Source: Holophagales bacterium
GTDB lineage: Bacteria > Acidobacteriota > Thermoanaerobaculia > UBA5066
Direction: 5' to 3'
DNA: 64,000 nt
Assembly: GCA_016714815.1 (NCBI GenBank)
Contig: JADKBZ010000005.1
Span: 310,001 to 374,000, forward strand
In this document: in pieces, positions 63,975 through 64,000 of the stretch
Position numbering within the stretch: the stretch's first letter is position 1
Layout of the letters: every line of letters begins with the position of its first letter
Program-made: the position numbers and the translations under genes
Notes under the pieces: generated by a model
Databases searched by the model: none
Seen by the model: only the letters and a program-made list of their open reading frames with translations
Told to the model about the DNA's origin: nothing

Positions 63975-64000
63975 CCGGCGATTCTGTCACGGGGAAGCCG

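Overview
The window is a 64 kb piece of a high-GC (visually about 70% G+C) bacterial chromosome with no phage, transposase or CRISPR genes. Three things suggest an acidobacterium, probably of the Thermoanaerobaculia/Holophagae type. It has futalosine-pathway menaquinone genes (mqnA, mqnC). It has a complete housekeeping block (tig-clpP-clpX-lon, uvrA, rho, clpB). Its many secreted proteins share a repeated 'PCRxxDTR ... CGVP ... RANNA ... DVxGYF' module that I associate with Acidobacteriota. This is an inference from gene content; no 16S or ribosomal marker lies in the window.

Layout. At 1-4773 (minus) is a tight envelope/isoprenoid operon, truA-uppS-cdsA-dxr-rseP, with rseP running off the left edge. 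At 4825-13117 lie an exported degenerate metallo-beta-lactamase-like protein, clpB-hsp20, cysK with its Rrf2-type regulator, htrA and an EamA transporter. At 13171-16903 is a glutamate/glutamine translation group: gltX, glnS, a VanZ-like gene and tRNA-Gln(CUG). At 16961-21088 are a small basic protein, a rhodanese, mqnC, mqnA and a membrane glycosyltransferase. At 21113-33384, after a tandem repeat, come rho, engB, lon (frameshifted), clpX, clpP, tig, tRNA-Leu, tRNA-Lys, a hypothetical gene and uvrA. At 33444-34021 copies of a palindromic repeat flank a DUF2231-like gene. At 34050-45804 is a surface-polysaccharide locus: an ABC exporter (wzm/wzt type), gmd, several single and fused glycosyltransferases, and a glycosyltransferase-sulfotransferase fusion. 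At 45911-52861 are two paralogous lipoprotein genes, each next to a polytopic GT-C-like membrane protein, plus a methyltransferase and an FG-GAP protein. At 52962-63974 is a run of secreted proteins: a stand-alone module, a protein of unknown N-terminal fold, a zinc metalloprotease, a beta-propeller, a GH44 glycanase and a Kelch protein broken by a TGA stop.

The most interesting feature is the 49-64 kb region. Seven neighbouring exported proteins with unrelated functional parts carry the same ~125-residue two-cysteine module, usually ending the protein at an aromatic-rich GYF. This could be an undescribed surface-attachment or polysaccharide-binding module, and it sits next to a polysaccharide synthesis/export locus. 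Other notable points are the lon frameshift, -10-like hexamers placed 5-10 nt before start codons that lack a Shine-Dalgarno (leaderless starts), and the palindromic repeat around the DUF2231 gene. No stretch over 300 bases lacks a gene.
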